From NCBI GenBank assembly GCA_028095005.1, contig CM051462.1, positions 175,779,955 through 175,843,954 of the forward strand: a stretch of DNA of 64,000 nucleotides. The letters run 5' to 3'. The translations under genes and the position numbers were made by a program. The first letter of the stretch is position 1; every line of letters starts with the position of its first letter. The notes beneath the pieces are model-generated. The model was not told the origin of the DNA. It did not search any database and worked only from the letters and a program-made list of their open reading frames with translations. Shown piece after piece: positions 48,502 through 60,918 of the stretch. Origin of the DNA: Rhynchospora pubera (taxonomy: Eukaryota; Streptophyta; Magnoliopsida; Poales; Cyperaceae).

Positions 48502-50263
48502 TGTTGGAGTTATGTCCTAGAAGTCAATAATTTAATGACTTAATTATTAGTTTATGTTTTGGATGATAATTTATCATCTGTTCCTAGGTTTATTATTGAC
48601 AAATTATTCAGGTTGAGGATCTGAATTGTAGATCTCTGTGGATCATTCTTTAGAATGACAATAATAAATCTAAACGGTCCATAATCTTGATAATTAACAA
48701 GGAACATTAATTATCTTATAAGATTAGTATGCAAGTTAAGTGATGATTAAGTTCTACAAATCATAGGTAAAGAGTTACCAACTTAATTGCATATGTGTAT
48801 GTTATGGAACATAGCACAGGACTTGACCCATCGAAATAAACATATGGATTGTGTTATGTGTCATTGTTTATTTCGTAATGATTTTGGTTCTAAGTTTGAG
48901 ATGTTTATCTTTTCCACATGAGGATAGGTTCAATAAATATCGTCTACCGCTGATTCCCGATAAGGGCTGCTATACGGACTTTATTTATGTTCTCTTGAAT
49001 TGTGCGGGGAAAAGTTAATCATCAAGAAAACCGTATGTCCCTCATTAATTCACTTAGTGAGTGACGATATCTGTTTGGGCCCCTTGATGGAGATAGATTG
49101 TTTGCATGCAACTTTATACAATTATCTCTAGATCAAGAAACGTATAATCTGCAAGAATGACACATTCCTATCTTGGATTATACGATGATATCGTGTGACA
49201 TAAGAATCAAAATAGAGAAACATATTTATTCTCTTATGCAGGATTGAAATATTGTAGCAGTACACTATTTATGCGAATTGGGAGTCATAACGTGTTGCTA
49301 GATACCGCTTATGATTATTGGAATTAAATAACGATTTAATTCCATGTCCAACATAGCATAAATCCTCAAAGGGTCACACAAAATTGGTATTTAATCATAT
49401 GTGCATTATTTATTTATTTGCAATAATGTGTATTGCAAAATATGATAGATTGATTAATTAATTAAATAGCGTTATGGACCGTTATAATTAATTAAGTCAA
49501 ATAGATCATATAGAAATAAATTAATGCATTGTCTAATCTCTAAATAATTATTATTAAGTTAATAATTATTTATAAATAACACACTTAATTTAGTTAAGTT
49601 ATTTGGGCTTTAATTTATTAGTAAATTAAATGTCCAAATTGAATAGCTATGAGTGGGCCTTTAATTAATAGAATTAAAGGGACCAAATGGAGATGGCCTA
49701 GTGGGCCAAGAGAGCCCACTAGGAGGCCGGCCACAAGAGGTAGGTAGGAGTGGCACACTTGTAATTTGTGTGAACTCCTATCTAGGGTTAAGAGGCTATA
49801 TAAGGCACCTATTGGAGGCTCCTTGGGTCTTCTTCTCTCTCCCCTCTCTCTAGCCGCCACCATGGCCCCCCCTTTGTGGTGCGCCGCCCCCCCTCTCTCC
49901 TCTCCACTCTAGCTCATGTGTTGAGCATCCCATTCTCCCACAAATCGATTGGTTCGTTGGTTGAAGAAAGGGAACGCTTGGGATTAGACTCGTTCTTCTC
50001 TTCGCTAGCACGAATTGAGAAGAACTTGATTAATACCATAGTGGACTCGAGGCGCCGCGAATAGGAGGCGAAGGAGAGCACCCCATCGATTCCCATGCCG
50101 TAGGATCGAGCCCCGCGGATGTGATTTCGCGGGAGGTATCGATTTCCACCTTAATCTCTTTGTGTTAACTTGGCTTTTGTGCACGATTTGTTGTGTGTGT
50201 TGTTTCGATGGCTTAATTAACTTGTAATTAGCATAAAAATCGAAAATTACACACTTACTAACA
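48502..50263 (+). repeat. 3' LTR of the Copia element
   Basis: This 1762-bp copy differs from the 5' LTR at about seven bases seen by eye (for example CTACATG against CCACATG, and GATGCGATT against GATGTGATT). Confidence 0.9.
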
Positions 50264-51433
50264 GTACCACATCATTAACAGAAAAATATTCTGCCAAAAA
50301 ATCAACCTCTGAATTCCACAAATTGAGAGCTAGACAGGTCAATTAAGTAACTCCTATAAAAACAATATTTGAGTCCAATATTAGTAATATCATTTCCTTG
50401 CTTATCTTTCTGCATCAGTACATGTAGCCTAGCTTTATAATAATTTTTTTTATTCCTATCTTCTTATAATATATTAATATAATTTGAAAGTTGGTTTTCT
50501 TATGTAATGATTGGTCAAATGCTCAGTCTCTAGAGAAGAAAAAGAGAGTTAGTCAAAGACAAGCAACTGAGCATACTTACATGTATTCAGCTTCCACAGA
50601 AATTAAATTTAAATTATAATAATCAGTAGCTCTTTATATTGGCCGGACGGCTTGGTTTATTTTATTTTCATTTTTGTGTATGTGTAGCGTGGGTTTGTTT
50701 GAAAGAAAGGAAGGAAGGAACTGATTTGAAAGTTACTTCTCACTTCCTTTTCAGCTGACACCAAACAAAATTTGACTCTTACGTGGAGCAGGATATGATC
50801 ATATTATCTCTTCCAAAATGCAGTTTGAGTATATAATAATTATGCTCTTTCTCTCTTTGACCAATGAGATGAGACTAGTGCAAATCATGACAACAGTGTC
50901 ATTTTCCTATTTAATGAAGGGTTTAGTTAATTACTATTGTTGGAGTATAAGACACATAAAAGTTCCATTAACGAAAATAGAAAGAGCAGAATTGCCACAA
51001 TCAACAATTTTCAGCTACTAGCTAGCTTAATTTTCTATTTTTTTTTGGGGGGGGGGGGGGTGGGGGTTAGAGAATTTTATAATAGTTAAGATTGATTGTT
51101 GTCAGCTAATAGTTTATGTCTCAAACAAATTATGGAAATGAAATTTCCTTGTCCTGTTCTTTGTAAGACATGACACATTTCACTTTAAAATTTAAATGGA
51201 AGAAAAAAAACAGGACCTCAATTCCACCAATGGGGGTCCGTAACAATGAAACTCTTAGTGGTTAATAAGTTGCATTTGACTTTTAAAAGCGAGCCCATGC
51301 CTCATTATGACATTATCAATGATATCATGACATTTAATAAAGGAGCTGTGGTAACTCCCACCAACCTCAAACTAAACCCAAATCTCCTCAAAATTATAGC
51401 GTCACGCTTATGAATTGTCAGTATCAATATAAC
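50264..51433. other. unassigned sequence between mobile elements
   Basis: This is AT-rich, without a recognisable exon. A run of about 14 G (51049-51062 region) is notable. With the 175-bp spacer at 40419-40593 this is probably older host sequence separated by the Copia insertion. Confidence 0.5.
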
Positions 51434-51840
51434 GAGTTTTGCTAGGGTGAGTTGTAACTCACCAAAGCATTCGTGAGTCGCGCTCAAAATTCCGAAATTT
51501 AGTTCAAAATGATCGATCCAAACTGTCTAATATGATCTCCCTATTGAAATCTCTATGCAGACAAAATTATATATTATTTCAAAATTTTTAATTATTTTTT
51601 TGAAATTTTAGAAAATCATTAATTTAATTAGTTCTGAACCCATTCAAAAAACAACAGTTTTTAAAAATCCGAAATAAATACTTAAAAATTTTAAAAAATA
51701 TATAAAATTTGGTCTGCATGGAGATTTCAATAGGGAGATCGTATTAGATGGTTTAGATCGGTCATTTTGAGCTAAATTTCAAAATTTTGAACGCGACTCA
51801 CGGACACTTTGGTGAGTTGCAACTCACCAGAGCAAAACTC
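51434..51840. mobile_element. Mutator-type MITE with about 130-bp TIRs and a 10-bp duplication
   Basis: The ends GAGTTTTGCT and AGCAAAACTC open imperfect inverted repeats of about 130 bp. The core between them is AT-rich and non-coding. The element is flanked by a perfect 10-bp direct repeat TCAATATAAC (51424-51433 and 51841-51850). Long TIRs with 9-10 bp duplications are typical of Mutator-like elements. The outer TIR contains a nested hairpin, GTGAGTTGTAACTCAC. Confidence 0.88.
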
Positions 51841-51873
51841 TCAATATAACTTATTTACAAATGCAGTTACTCA

Positions 51874-52149
<276 letters not shown>

Positions 52150-52704
52150 CTTCGCAAAACCCACAAAAGGCACGGTCCTTTAAACACAAGTGGCGACTCC
52201 TGATCCTAGAAAACCCAAAAAAAAAATCGATCTCCGCGCTGGTCCTGATCGGAGGTCTGCTTGGTCGAGTCTCCTCGGCTCCCCCCCTCCCCACTCTCTC
52301 TCTCACTACTGGATACCCTCTATCTCTACTAGGCACGGTAACTTTTCCCTCTGTCATTTAATGAAAACCCTAGATTCTTGCGAGTACGCACCTTTTTGTC
52401 CAATTATGTATTCTTCTATCTAAAATTCATATTCTGGTCACGGGAACTCGTATTGTGTGTAAAATTCTCTACTGGATACCCATTTACATTAGTTCCAGTT
52501 TGCTAAATTTTGCATAAAAAAAGAATTTGCATTAAAGGCCCATTACAATATCCATTAAAAAAAGAATTTTTTTAAATTCAGGTCCATTACAAGGTCAAAT
52601 TTTACATTGGTTAAATTAACATTGTTTCCTTTGTCAATACTGTTTTTGTCAATGATTGAAAATAATGTATTATAGTATGTGTTTTTTTTGTACAGAGGCA
52701 GTAC

Positions 52705-53905
52705 ATGATGGCTAACGAAGATGAGAACAACATTGACCCTCATGAACATTTAGAGTGTGCACCTTTTGTTGGAAAAGAATTTATGACAGAAGATGATGCA
52801 AAGAGATTCTACAATATTTTTGCTTATCAAAGGGGGTTTAGCATTCGCAAAGGAGGTCATTACATATCTTCTAAGAAAGAAAAGGCGACAATGGTGAGGT
52901 TTGTTTGCTCCAATGAAGGGTTTGCACCAAAATCTAACAACCAAAGAACTCCCCAAAAGGACAAACCACACACTCGAACCGGTTGCAAGGCTCGTCTTAA
53001 AATCAGATTGCAAGATGGGATTTGGAAAGTAAGTGTTTTTGAAGATGTCCATAACCATCCCTTGATCACTTCTCCAGCTAAAAAACGGGGCCTACGCTCC
53101 CATAGGGAAATGAGTCCCGAAGATAGACAATATATAAAAGACATGCATGCTCAAAATATTGAGCCTGCAAAAATACATCAGTTCTTGGGGGCTGGACATG
53201 GGGGTACAAAGAATCTGAAGTTTAAAAAAAAAGATGTGAGTAACCAAATAGCAGCCGAAAATAGAAGATTTGTTGGTGTGGATGTGGAGGCTACTTTGGT
53301 TTATTTTCAAAAGAAGAAAGAAGAAGACTCGGAATTTTATTATGATGTAGAGGTGGATGAAGATGGGCATTTGAAGAACATATTTTGAGTTGATGGAAGA
53401 GCGAGGAGAGCATGTCAAGTATTTGGTGATGTTGTGACGTTTGACACAACCTATCAAACAAATAGGTATTGTTACTTTGTTTAATTAATTGAGTTATTAT
53501 TAGAAATGAAAAACAGCTCTGTTGCAATGTTGAGTTTAAAAAAATATCTGATTTTTACGAAAATGTGAGGATGCTACACCCTCTAACGGTGTATTAGATC
53601 CACCAATTTCTCAATGCAAGGGCAAGAGAAAACAACCGCAAAGGCTTAAACCACCATCGGAGGCAAAAAAACCACGAAAATGTGGTATTTGTGGCAGCAA
53701 GAAAGGAGGCCATAATGCACGAACTTGCCCGGTACAATTCTACATTTTTTAGGCTATTAATTTCATATTTCTGATTTTTTTTAAACTATAGGTTCCATTT
53801 TACAATTTTTTTTTTCAGCTCAAGAAAAATAAAGAAAAGGATATGGAGGATGATTATGCGAATAGTGGACCAGAAGACGAAGAATATGAAGATTTGTCTT
53901 CATGA
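52705..53905 (+). pseudogene. FAR1-related (FRS/MULE) transposase, internally deleted
   Basis: The frame from ATG 52705 encodes 227 residues. It has a FAR1 DNA-binding domain, with segments FMTEDDAKRFYNIFAYQRGF, RTGCKARLKIRLQDGIWKVS and FEDVHNHPL. Next come the helix and linker that precede the MULE transposase domain. An in-frame TGA at 53386-53388 falls just before VDGRARRACQVFGDV, where relatives normally have tryptophan. The transposase then breaks off after TFDTTYQTNRY. The catalytic core and SWIM domain are missing. A C-terminal part follows: a CCHC motif (CGICGSKKGGHNARTC, about 53672-53728) and an acidic tail (exon 53819-53905) ending DLSS. This family includes the autonomous transposases of Mutator-like elements and the light-signalling factors FHY3/FAR1 derived from them. 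Position between long TIRs says transposase. The truncated product could still bind DNA if made. Confidence 0.85.
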
Positions 53906-54891
53906 ATATGAAGATTTACCTAATTTCAGTGCTCCTTTTGAAACTCAAAACTTACATGTTAATTTAGTGCTCATTTTGTAAACTGGAGCATGCTTTACTA
54001 GTTGGTGTTAATTAAGTGCTCATTTTGTAAATTGGAACATGCTTTACTGGAGCTTGAATTTAGTGCTTTTTGTAAAGCTTAACTAGTTTATTAGTTTAAT
54101 TCAGTGGCACATGAATACATTGCCTTTTTTTGCGCAAGTATATGCAAATCCAGCTTATTCAGTATATTGCATTTTTAGATCTCTCTGCCATACATCCGTT
54201 GTTTCAGTGTCATTTATTGCTTAATAGTATATTCAGCTTATTCAATTTATTGCTTAATAGTATGTTCAGTGTCGTTTATTGCTTAATAGTATGACAGGTA
54301 CATGGTACATGATAAATTCTTGTTGTATCAAATGGTACCTGGTACAACATCACATTTTACACCTAAGGGAATGTACACGCATTATAATAGTTATACTTGT
54401 CACAAATGGTACATGGTACATGGTACTAAATTGAACATAAACAGTAGAGAAATTACAAACCCAAGCATAAGAAATACATGACCAAATTACAAACCAGCTA
54501 CTGACTAGCTACCGACTAGCTACCGACACTACTGTGTATGCACCACATTTCCAGCATGGAGGGTTTCCTCGTTGATTCCAAGAGTTTTGACTGTGAATGC
54601 TCATTCTAGTTCCTGGAAAATATAATGTGATTTCATTCAATCAAACTATACAATTAAGTACAGAATTAACTCCAGGCCATAACTGAAATTAACTCAAATT
54701 ACTAGAAAAAGGGCCATAACTGAAAAATAACTCAAATTACTAGAAAAAAAAAGAGATTACAGAAGGAGAGGCTGATCGACTATGCTGAAAAAATAACTCA
54801 AATTACCTTCAATTTTGCTCTGAGAGGTGCTGATCGAAGAGGCGTGGGAGATTGATCGAAGGAGAGGCTGATCGATTTTGCTCTGAGAGGT

Positions 54892-54995
54892 GCAACGAGA
54901 GGAGGCGGAGGCATGTTGCAACGAGAGGAGGCGGAGGCGGGTTGCAACGAGAGGAGGCGGAGGCGTGTTGCAACAAAAGGAGGCCGAGGCGGAGG
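54892..54995. repeat. 26-bp minisatellite, four copies
   Basis: GCAACGAGAGGAGGCGGAGG-type units start at 54892, 54918, 54944 and 54970, exactly 26 bp apart. They lie in the 3' part of the Mutator-like element, followed by a GA tract (about 55066-55092). Confidence 0.88.
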
Positions 54996-55060
54996 CGGAG
55001 CAACCAGGCTAGGGTTTCTAATTTGAGGCGGAGGCGTGCTGATCGAGAGTCATTCCTTCT

Positions 55061-55095
<35 letters not shown>

Positions 55096-55107
55096 TTCAG
55101 TTCAAGC

Positions 55108-55282
55108 AAGAGAGACAGACGGAGCTTAACAGCGATAGAAACGAAAAAATTAAAAGTAAAGGAGAGATCAGCGCCTGTATCTCAACCGTTGTTTCAGATC
55201 TTCGCACGAATCCTGAAGAAATCGGACAGTCCAAAAAACTAGCCTACAAAACCATTTTACATATGAATAGTACTATAGCCAT

Positions 55283-55307
<25 letters not shown>
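55108..55307. repeat. right TIR of the Mutator-like element
   Basis: This is the inverted counterpart of 51964-52149. It ends in (CT)n followed by (AT)n, the mirror image of the left end. Confidence 0.88.
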
Positions 55308-55327
<20 letters not shown>

Positions 55328-55387
55328 CGAGTCTTAAATATCAGATGTCGACTTCTATACATTTAGAATTGATGTTCAAATCTATAT

Positions 55388-55809
55388 GGGGTCATTTGGA
55401 TTGCTTAGGAATATGAAGAATAGTTTTTTCTTAGGAATAACTTCTTCATAGACATCCAAATAAGTTAGGAATAAGGAGAAATAATTTTTTCTTAGGAATA
55501 GGTTCTTCCTAAGAATAACATCTCCCAATAATTATATATACATAATTTCAACAAAATTAGCTAAATACTAATAACTAAATGGAATTTTATGTGTTTTTTA
55601 ATTGGTACTTTATTTAATATTAAAATAATATTTTTTACTAATTTATTTAAATTAATATCAATTTGCTTATTTCTAACTCACCATCCAAATAATATTTTTT
55701 ATTTCCGGAATAATATCTTCCCACTCTTCCTAAAAAGTTACACACTTTCCAATATTTTATTTTCTAAAATCCTTATTCCTTTCTTATTACCATACCATCC
55801 AAACACACC
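55388..55809. mobile_element. Tourist-like MITE, copy D (422 bp, TAT duplication)
   Basis: The ends GGGGTCATTTGGAT and ATCCAAACACACC are flanked by TAT on both sides (55385-55387 and 55810-55812). The right portion, AAAGTTACACACTTTCCAAT, matches the other copies. It is longer than copies A and C because of extra AT-rich internal sequence. Confidence 0.7.
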
Positions 55810-57551
55810 TATGATATTTAATTTTGTATACATTGGCACACTCATTAATTTAAATTATATTTGCAGATCTTATTTACTTAATTGGTTGATGTTCGAAATG
55901 CATTAGTTCACTTCCCGACATAATAACAGAATTTGCTGACTCTCAATCCGCATACATGTATATAAAAAATGATTTTTATCAGCATTATATTTATCGGGAA
56001 AAACCCTCAATAATGCTAGACTAGTAGCATTTTCTTTTAGAATACTTTATGGAATGCGTCGACAATTATTTTACTTAAAAAATATGTAGTTTCTCTTCCA
56101 TCATTCCATGTCTTGATAATACTAATACATGGTATGGAAAAGTAAAATATTTGACCTCGTTAATATATGGACCCATAAACCATTTAAGAAGCCCAATCGG
56201 ATAATGAATTGAGTTTGATTTCCAAAGGCTAGGCCCATACATCGTTACTCCCTGCTACGTGCTACCTCATTTATAAGCATGGAGACTGGAGAGCAATGCT
56301 ATAAGACAAAACTTGTTTGAACAAGACTGAATATTTAAAAAAAAGAGAATAAATCTAAGATAGGTATGTGCCTCAATTCAATGTTCGAATTCCAGTTTCA
56401 CTTTCTTTTTACTAGTATCAGACAAACTGATTATTTCCAAATACAATCTTATTAAATATAACGAAGTTTCCAGTACACTTGGATGATATCAAAGCCTCCG
56501 TCACTTTTCACACGGTACTCTATGTAAGCTCTATGTTTACATCACACTTGTATATTAAGTAAATAAGATCGTTCAACGAAAACACTCGGTCATCCACTTT
56601 TCAGTTTTCACGATAAGATTTCTTTTTTTTTCCCTTCCTAATTTTTACTTTTGTGGTGCATTGATGCTTAAAGGAGAGAGGTCACGATATCTTACTTTCC
56701 TTTTAAGTTAGTAGGCAACCAATTATATATTAATTAATATTAATGACTTCAAATTGAAAGATATGATATATTTAACATGTTATATATATAATTTTAAAAT
56801 TTCCAAAATTTCCAAAATTTCAAATTTTTAAAGTTTGAAAAAAAAACTTAATTTTGAAATTTCGAATACGTTTTAGTTGAAATATGAAACTCAACAAATG
56901 ATGGGACTAACGGTTGCAACTTGCAAGTCCGAGTACAATTGTCAGTGTGAAATTTTCTTTTTTGAAGAATCAGTGCGAAAATTAGATGGATGGATGGGTT
57001 GAGGTCGTAAACTTTCGAGAAATTGTCGCCTGGGAGAAGACATTTTGGGCCATTTATAGCCGATATGCGAAATTAGGGAGAGAAATTGAACGGTTTAAGA
57101 ATAGGTAGGACAAATGGGCCTGGGCAGTGTGAACGCATCATTTTCCTCTGAACGCCAGGAATAAGGAATTTGCGTTGACGCTGCGTTCAGACCAGACCCC
57201 CTGAAAGTTACAGACCCAGATATCTGATATCTTTCCTTCATCACAGACGATATTTTTTGTATCACTTGTGCGTTAAGAAAAAAACACTAGTGGTGGTTTC
57301 TTTTGTTTGAATTTTGTTTTGTTTTATGTCCATTGTAAAAATTGAAGTAAAGTCGCCCCCTTCTCCCGGTTTTTAGGAATTTAAAGCTAACAAGAAGCTA
57401 TAAGTATTTTCAATTATGATTTACAACAATAGATTAATTCAAGATGGCATGGAATAATTAATTGTCGTTGCAATCCCACAGGGTTGTGGAAAGTACCTCA
57501 CAACAAATCAAATGGTTTAGATGTATTCATTAATTTGATAGTTCATACAGC
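55810..57551. other. intergenic, no supported feature
   Basis: This is AT-rich DNA without a recognisable exon or repeat family. A slightly more GC-rich part near 56980-57200 shows no coding pattern I could support. Confidence 0.5.
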
Positions 57552-57750
57552 TAGGGGTGTCAAACGTGAAAACGGAACACGGAAATAGTCTGTTCCGTTT
57601 CCGTTCCATTCCAGTTGACGGAATAGAAATTTATTCCGTTTCCGTTCCGTTTCGTCAAACGAAACAGATTTTCGTTCCGTTTAACGTTCCGTCCTCAATT
57701 TTTTATTGATTTCAGCCCATTTCCGTGTTTCGTTTACGTTCCGTTCGTTT
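57552..57750. mobile_element. hAT-like MITE, copy 4, truncated on the right
   Basis: It starts TAGGGGTGTCAAACG and continues with the GGAACG-type interior of copies 1-3 (reverse relative to copy 2). It stops near 57744 with no closing TGACAGCC end and no second copy of the flank CATACAGC. Truncation may be due to the adjoining Athila-type insertion. Confidence 0.65.
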
Positions 57751-57889
57751 TCTTCATTTTTGATATCTCATATTTATATTGCTATTTTGACCAGACTTTA
57801 CATCGAAATTGTGACTAAAGCTTTGATTTATTACTGTTTTTGCCTTTCTTTGCTAGATTTGGCACTGCCTTTTGCACGTTGTTCTTATT

Positions 57890-59421
57890 TGTAGGAATCC
57901 AAGAAAATCAGCAAGGAAAGCAGCAATTCAGGTGCTAGATGACTCATACCTAGCCTAGATCAAGCCCCGACTCAGCCCAATGAAGCAACCCCGCTCGAAT
58001 CAAGGCGTTTCTCAACCAGACCCTTCAATTCGGACCGAATTCCCCTAAATTCGGACCGAATTCCTGCACAGGCAAAATCCTGAAATTCCAGCGAGACCAA
58101 TTCGGTCCGAATTGCTATACATGGAAGATGTTCTGGCAGCGTTCTGGAGGCGTTTTCTCCATCTGGAAGCCCCCATTTTCACCTGAAATCAAGGGAAACG
58201 TGTGTGACAACTGCTGGAGAGTATATAGGCGCCTTCCACCTTGGAGAGGGCATGATTCATTCCATTTTCCCACCTTTCTCTCTCCAGCAGATCCAGATCT
58301 GGTTTTTGGCTCATTTTCTCTTGGCTTGTGCGACTTGGACTAGGGGTAAACTCGAGATTGTGCTGTGGTTTGCTGCTCCGACGGATTCCCTACTCTCTAT
58401 TGTGCATTAGGCAGTGATTGTGTCTCAAAAACTCGGTTTATTTGTGTATTTCTAGTACTGTTTCTCTATTTTCTGAATTTATGGATTGTTTAGGTTTATA
58501 TATTGTTATTTGCATGATTTCTATTAGCATGTTAGGCTAAAAACTTGTTGCTTTAGGGAATGACGTAGCTTAGATTTTGGTTTGCTTGGTTTACTTGATT
58601 TGTTGATGGATGAAGCTAATTACCCTTGGGGTTTCTATTGAAATTGCTTGTGTTTGGACCGGTTATTACTTGTATCGCTCGACTTTTGTACGCGCGCAAT
58701 TGTTGGGAACTTCTTTACATTCTATTAATCGAGTCCTGTACGAGTACTTCGAGGTAGGTCAATGGCGAAAGTCGACCAATTAATAACCAAAAGTGAACGT
58801 TTCTAGTTAGGCGAAAATCTAACTAGATATCTCGTAGAAAACCATTGGTAAACTCGAGTAAGTCCACCGAACAACGAAAGTGGGGGGTGCAATACACTCG
58901 ATGAAGGTTATTCAACACTAGATCCCATTCCAAATACCGTACCCAATAGACGAAAGCGGAGGATTAGGGAGTTAGGTTTGGCTAGATGGACCTTTTGCTT
59001 GAATAAATCAACAAAAGAGTAAACCACAACATTTACAAGCGGAATTCGGTCCGGAATTCGGACCGAATTAGCAAGGCCGAATATGACAGTGCTAGGTCAT
59101 GTGACTTTATGGCCAGTTCTAAGTGAAATCGAACCCTAAGGCATATTTATCATCATATTTCAAACCGTTAGAAAACTCCAAAAATATTTATCTTAATTAT
59201 TTTGCATAATCTTTATTACTCGCAATTGCATTCCTTTATTTCTCTTTAATTTGTTCTATTCGTGACACCGATTCCTTTCTTGATTTTTATCGTCTAGATT
59301 TAACGAAATAATAAGAATAATATTCATATCCATCTCTGTGGGTTCAACACCTTTACTCTACTACAAGCGACTAATCGAGTATAAGGTTTATTTGTTTGAC
59401 CTTGGTTCACACCCTTGATCA
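57890..59421 (+). repeat. probable 5' LTR of the Athila-type element
   Basis: The right edge is fixed by the adjacent primer site; the left edge is a guess from TG at 57890. It contains five or six copies of the AATTCGGACCGAATT-type motif (58027, 58048, 58099, 59043, 59055). Short frames inside are not genes. Confidence 0.5.
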
Positions 59422-59424
59422 AAA

Positions 59425-59441
59425 TGGCGCCGTTGCCGGGG
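59425..59441 (+). other. primer binding site, aspartate tRNA type
   Basis: The 17 bases TGGCGCCGTTGCCGGGG are complementary to the CCA-terminated 3' end of plant tRNA-Asp, characteristic of the Athila/Tat branch of Ty3/gypsy elements. Confidence 0.88.
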
Positions 59442-59838
59442 ATGGCGTTATGATATTATTTCTTATTAAAGTAATTAGAGACTAGACTCATTCTTTTATT
59501 CTTTTTACTCATTCGGTACATTTGTTGTTGCATCTCTTGTGTGCAGGTTAACACTGGCTAGAGGGTCAAGAAACACCCAATCCCAAATTCCACACGATTA
59601 CAACCTCAGGGGGAAGGGAGATAACCTTCGCGAAGCCTCTAGCTCGAGCACGACTTAAGCCGCTGCTCGGAAGGGGAAAAAGCAACAACAACCTGCACCG
59701 AATTCGGACCGAATTTCGCCCAATCCGGTCCGAATCACAACTTAGCGAGTTCCAGAGGGTACAATTCGGACCGAATTCCAACCAATTCGGACCGAATTCC
59801 TGCAGAACCTGCACACGGGCGAAGGAACAAGCGTTCCA

Positions 59839-60918
59839 ATGGCTGATCGAACTGATGAAGCTAAGCAACTTGAGGCTCTACGCCTTGAGTTAGAGACCGC
59901 ACAACAAAGAATTCTCCAAGAACGACTCGCTCTCGAGTAAGATCGACTCAACTTCGAGGAGGAGCGCAACAGAAATTTCGATGATGGCGGTAGCATCCAT
60001 GGAGCACCGGTGAATCCTGACGAAGCGCAGGGGCCTCATAAAACACTCCGCGAGCATTCTGCCCCTCGAGTCCAAGACGTGGATGGACCAATCATGATTA
60101 GAGGAATCGTCGCCAACAACATGCAAATCAACCCCGCGCATGTCGCGCTCGTGCAACAAAACCAATTCTATGGGGCTGACCAAGAGGACCCACATGCACA
60201 TTTACAAGCTTTTCTTGATTGCACCAAATTGTTGAAATTCAACGGGATTTCCCTGGATTCGATTAGACTTCTCTTGTTTCATTTTTCTCTTAGGGATAAG
60301 GCAAAGAAATGGTACAATGCACTGAAAAGAGGGTCAATTGATAGTTGGGAAGCCATGGCTAGGATTTTCCTTGAACGGTATTTTCCAGCAAAAAGGGCCT
60401 TTGAAATTAGTAGGGAAATCACAAATTTCAAACAAAAGGGCGATGAATCGTATAGGGAAGCTTGAGAACGGTTTAGAGACTTAGAGAACTCTTGTCCTAA
60501 CCATGGAATTCAGGATTGGTTAACCATCCATTCATTTTATAACGATCTTTATGATAGTATTAAAGTGAATGTTGATGCTCTTTCAGGTGGAAGTTTCACG
60601 CAACTCGATGCGGAGCAAGCACGTGCAGCCATTGAGAGATGTGCACTGCAATACAATTGGCCAGCACCTAACCCGTCAAGGAGCAATCCAACTCGACACG
60701 AGGTCAAGGAGGTCCAAGAAACCCGAGACATGATTGCTTATTTGGAGGCCGAGCTTGCGAAAATGCAATCGATCATTGGCACGCACTTGCTATCGAAAGA
60801 GTGCGGAGTATGTGGGGAAGAAGGGCATAAGTCTCCAGATTGTCCTCTCCAGTATGGGGACCCCGCACCAGAAGAGGTCAATCCTTTGAGGAAGTTCACA
60901 ACTGGTACTAAGGTGTAA
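59839..60918 (+). pseudogene. Athila-type gag, broken by two in-frame stops
   Basis: From ATG 59839 (MADRTDEAKQLEALRLELET) one frame runs to TAA at 60916, with internal stops TAA (about 59938) and TGA (60463, in YREA*ERF). It contains the capsid-type segment with LFHFSLRDKAKKWYNALKRG and YFPAKRAFEISREITNFKQ, and near the end one CCHC knuckle (CGVCGEEGHKSPDC). These match gag of Athila-group retrotransposons. The GTG at 60010 is not a real start. No functional Gag is expected from this copy. Confidence 0.8.

Larger units (their letters stand above)
40594..50263 (+). mobile_element. Angela-like Copia retrotransposon with intact LTRs and decayed interior
   Basis: Two 1762-bp LTRs (40594-42355 and 48502-50263) start TGTTGGAGTTATGTCC and end CTAACA. 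A TGGTATCAGAGC primer site and an AAGTGGGAGAT purine tract are correctly placed. LTR start and length resemble the Angela/BARE lineage from memory. By eye the LTRs differ at about seven positions with no net length change, yet the 6.1-kb interior has no frame over 85 codons, only traces of Copia pol. The pattern suggests an already dead element copied in trans. The expected 5-bp duplication at the LTR ends is absent: CCACA at 40588-40592 and 50267-50271 is separated from the LTRs by one and three bases. Confidence 0.88.

Noticed and set aside
58128..58410. Two overlapping frames of about 70 codons
   Set aside because: They lie inside the probable Athila LTR and have no protein features.
60010..60012. 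GTG as a start of the Athila gag
   Set aside because: The same frame extends upstream to an ATG at 59839 with a gag-like N terminus; the GTG is only the first start-like codon after the in-frame stop.
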